NCBI GenBank assembly: GCA_029465975.1
Contig: CM055728.1
Location: 8,229,689 to 8,293,688 of the forward strand
Direction of reading: 5' to 3'
Origin: Dallia pectoralis
Lineage: Eukaryota > Chordata > Actinopteri > Esociformes > Umbridae
DNA: 64,000 bases
A program made the translations under genes and the position numbers. The notes under the pieces are model-generated. The model saw only the letters and a program-made list of their open reading frames with translations. It searched no databases and was not told where the DNA came from. Positions within the stretch are counted from its first letter, which is position 1. Every line of letters starts with the position of its first letter. Positions 60,820 to 64,000 of the stretch are shown here, one piece after another.

Positions 60820-61650
60820 GTACCCCCAACCCCCCCCAAGGGCGCAGCTCCTGAAGCACCCAAAAACACAACCTGACCCAACTCAGAGTCCGGAGACCAG
60901 ACAGGCTGAGGCGGAGTAGAGACCCGGCGAATGCAGGTCAGGAGGCAAGGCCGGAGGACACGGGTCAGGAGGCAGGGCCGGCGGAGACGGGTCAGAAAAC
61001 GGGTCCGGAGGCCGTACTGGCTGGGGTGGGGCAGAACTCCGGGCATGTGGATGTGGTTCAGGCAGGGTAACGGGCTCAACTAGGGTAACAGGCTCAACTA
61101 GGGTAACAGGCTCAACTAGGGTAACATGCTCAACTAGGGTAACAGGCTCAACTAGGGTAACAGGCTCAATAGGGTAACGGGCTCAACTAGGGTAACAGGC
61201 TCAATAGGGTAACAGGCTCAACTAGGGTAACAGGCTCAACTAGGGTAACGGGCTCAGCCAGGGTAACAGGCTCAACTAGGGTAACAGGCTCAACCAGGTT
61301 AACGGCCTCAGCCAGGGTAACAGGCTCAACTAGGGTAACAGGCTCAACCAGGGTAACGGGCTCAGCCAGGGTAACGGGCTCAGCTAGGGTAACAGGCTCA
61401 ACTAGGGTAACAGGCTCAGCTAGGGTAACGGGCTCAGCCAGGGTAACGGGCTCAGCCAGGGTAACAGGCTCAACTAGGGTAACAGGCTCAACCAGGGTAA
61501 CGGGCTCAGCCAGGGTAACGGGCTCAGCCAGGGTAACGGGCTCAGCCAGGGTAACGGGCTCAACCAGGGTAACCGTTACATTTAATGTAGGGGGGTCACT
61601 CCTCCAGCCATGCAGTTCTGACATGCTGTAGGCGTGGGATGCAGGCAGGG
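60820..61650 (-). pseudogene. Gypsy-type 3' internal fragment with repeat
   Basis: Sequence upstream of the 3' LTR on the minus strand, Pro- and Arg-rich, including the 18-base array at 61067-61573. The minus-strand frame from 61672 reads PVTLAEPVTLVEP hexapeptide repeats. No pol domain is attached. GGTCACTCCTCCAG near 61596 also resembles the repeats of copy A at 18.3 kb. Confidence 0.6.
61067..61573. repeat. 18-base minisatellite, about 28 copies
   Basis: Units such as GGCTCAACTAGGGTAACA and GGCTCAGCCAGGGTAACG; a few are two bases shorter. The period is six codons, so the minus frame of the retroelement fragment stays open over most of the array. Confidence 0.95.
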
Positions 61651-63642
61651 TTATAATGACGAAAGAAGACAATCATCAGATGAAATGAAGAAGACCGGTG
61701 ACGGCAGACGCCGAAGCCTGCCCGTAGATGGCGGTAGAATGGCTTCGGAGGAATCTTCGGATCTGTGACCAACGTGCAGAAAATAAGTGGGTTTGAATTC
61801 TTGCCAAAGTCACTGATAATGTCTGATTAAGTAATGGCAAAATGATTTGCTTCAGATCAAAATCAGTATGTGTCATTTTAGAAGTGTTTAATCTCACACT
61901 TCTCAACCAGGACAGTGTGGAGAAGTAATTCCAATTGCGGCAGAGCAGACGCTCATGGATGTCATTGCATTATTAAGGGGTCTAAAGATATTCGTAAATG
62001 TATCAATAATGAACGCTGATTCCTTCAAGACTTTTGAGACATGCTAAGTGCCTAATGAGTGAGAGTAATCTACAAGCACACTGTAAATGATATTCGGATC
62101 TCTCAAAGAACAACAGGATTCTGTCATTTTTGCTCTTAACCTTAGAAGATGTAGCTTGGAAGAGACAGACCGAACGTAGAGAAAATGTGGAGGGAGAAAA
62201 GAATAGATGGAGAGAAAATGAAAGAATACGTGAGACATGGAGGGAGGGAGAGGGTGACAGACAGAGAGTTTTTTTTCCAGGAAAATATAACAACGGTTAT
62301 TTTGCTGTCTCAACCCAGGTGGAGGGAATGAGTCTGTAAATGAATTAAGAGTGAGGCAGGTCTAAAAATAGCACAGTGAAGGGAGGAGGAATGAGTCTTG
62401 GTTGATAAATTATGCAAAAGACTGTGAGAGATATTCAGGATGACAATTATGTCCACATCCCGCTTATGCAGTATCATCCCATTAGCATGTGAGAAAGACA
62501 CGCTAACCAGGGAATCTCTCTCTAACGACACTGCTGATGACCACATTAGCAAGCTAGCTACCCCAGAAGCACATACGTACAAGCTCTGTACAATGAAGAC
62601 TGCAGAACTTTCTTTCTGACAACAGCATAGAAATTCACAGCGTAACAAGCAGTTGAGATCAATTCAGCTTCATGTAGAAATATTGCATGAATCCAAATGT
62701 GCAGCCGAGTTGCTAAAGAAAAATTTTGTCTTTGTTTTATCGTAAAAACCTAGTAACCATGTTTCAATTTAGCACTGTGTGCTTTCAAAGTCTCTCTCTT
62801 TCAACCCACTTGTCTGTCAACTAAAAATAGATGTCATACTTTCACTGAACATTTCTTGGACTGTTTTATTTATGCATATGTATACAAAATTAATGGTAGA
62901 CTAATAAACAAATGTGGTGAGAATGATGTAAAAGTATTTTGAACTGCAGAAGAAATAGTTAGAGTTCCACAGAATAGAAAAATTGTAAATAAAGTTAATG
63001 TGATTAAATAGATAAGCGGAGAGAGACATACTGATAAAAAAGAAATAGAGTGAATGAGGTCAAATGACAGAGATGTTAAATGGTACATGAGATCACCCAT
63101 GAGGCAGAAGTAAAAGGTGGGGATGTGTTCAGCACACTACATTTCTGTTGCCATTACTGCCTTTTCCACATTGCCCTCCATTCTCTTTTAACCGACATAA
63201 AAAATGTAAACTTCCTTTGAATGGAAAACACCAGAGAGTAGGTGGGGTTTGAAGGGCACTAAAGGAAGCTTTTACATCATCTGGATATGGAAGAGAGAGA
63301 GAGTGGGAGAAAGAGTGACTTGTCGCTCATCATATGGCGAAAGCCTATGTTTACGTTTGCTTCTGTCCTTGTTTTATGTTCTTGTGGTTATAGTTTACTA
63401 TTTGATTATGATTTGTCCTTTCTGGGCTGTATTTAATCGGTTTTCGCATTTGATCAAGACAAAACACCATAAAGTCTAAATGAAAAATGTAATCTGCAAA
63501 TAGATGCAAATTTAAAACATCAAATATTTCATTGCATAAAAATTCTGCCAGCTTTGTACATCTGAACACAGCAATAAATGCCCATTCTTCTGTGCTAAAT
63601 TGCGCAAGCACTGTACAGTTGGATGGGGATTTCGCATTCTGA
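61651..63642. other. Non-coding DNA
   Basis: No gene recognised. Short purine-rich stretches near 62160-62270. Confidence 0.45.
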
Positions 63643-63977
63643 ATTAGATTAATGTCCTAGAAATGAGTGGAAGATTCCACAATTAGATTAATGTCCTAGA
63701 AATGAGTGGAACATTTCACAATTAGATTAATGTCAATAAGTGGAACATTCCACGATTGTATTAATGTCCTAGAAATGAGTGGAACATTCCACAATTAGAT
63801 TAATGTCAATAAGTGGAACATTCCACGATTGGATTAATGTCCTAGAAATGACTGTAACATTCCACAATTGTATTAATGTCCTAGCAATGAGTGGAACATT
63901 CCATAATTGTATTAATGTCCTAGCAATGAGTGGAACATTTCACAATTAGATTAATGTCTTAGCAATAAGTGGAACAT
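63643..63977. repeat. 39-base minisatellite, 9 copies
   Basis: Units contain TTAATGTCCTAG and GTGGAACATTCCAC; two copies lack five bases (TTAATGTCAATAAGTGG). Most copies carry the near-palindrome GTGGAA-CA-TTCCAC. Confidence 0.92.
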
Positions 63978-64000
63978 TCCTGCGGCAGAGAGACCGCCAA

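Overview
The window is nuclear DNA of a ray-finned fish. It combines fish-type Tc1-like transposons, tRNA-derived SINEs, LTRs with TGTCA...TGACA ends, Rex1-like and Tx1-like LINE pieces, long CT, CA and ACC microsatellites and large introns or gene deserts. There is no bacterial, viral or organellar gene order. The species cannot be fixed from the sequence. A 500-base run of N (33119-33618) marks an assembly gap.

Layout. 1-14 kb: mostly unique non-coding DNA with a SINE (5.6 kb), two long minisatellites (6.1-6.9 and 7.1-7.7 kb), a solo LTR with target duplication (10.26-10.63 kb), a rearranged LTR cluster (11.1-11.7 kb) and a decayed Tc1-like transposon (11.8-13.2 kb). 14.7-15.3 kb: a MITE with perfect 18-base inverted ends. 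17.7-24.6 kb: a repeat nest. It holds two inverted copies of a proline-rich 3' segment from a gypsy-type retroelement, LTR pieces, and an IS630/mariner-type transposon inserted at TA inside an LTR. 25.1-32.6 kb: the main object, a Tc1-like element split by a 6.3 kb Ty3/gypsy-type retrotransposon. Both LTRs, a 4-5 base target duplication, a tRNA-Pro-like primer site, gag, protease, reverse transcriptase, RNase H and a damaged integrase are visible.

34.2-36.8 kb: a Tx1-clade LINE ORF1 framed by CT-repeat tracts, followed by an unrecognised 143-codon frame. 37.7-38.5 kb: an 824-base ACC-type repeat. 39.6-40.5 kb: a solo LTR inserted at the end of a decayed Tc1 transposase. 43.8-45.1 kb: two SINEs and an LTR fragment. 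48.7-49.2 kb: a CpG-rich block with a candidate promoter and a short first coding exon on the minus strand. This is the only sign of a host gene; its other exons are not recognised here. 51.6-52 kb: a solo LTR with target duplication. 53-54.4 kb: a broken Rex1-like LINE with an LTR-like block in the middle. 54.9-55.4 kb: a 51-base minisatellite. 56.8-57.3 kb: a SINE whose tRNA-Ala-like head has been tandemly amplified. 60.5-61.6 kb: the 3' end of a gypsy element on the minus strand, carrying an 18-base coding-phase minisatellite. 63.6-64 kb: a 39-base minisatellite.

Most open frames are transposon remains or low-complexity translations. The mobile elements give a relative history: the Tc1-like element lost its catalytic core, then received the gypsy element; the IS630-like element entered an LTR; and solo LTRs record LTR-LTR recombination. 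Nothing here is a proven new biological system. The most unusual objects are the amplified Pol III-type SINE heads, the near-identical LTRs on a defective retroelement, the CT-framed Tx1 element lacking ORF2, and the candidate first exon.
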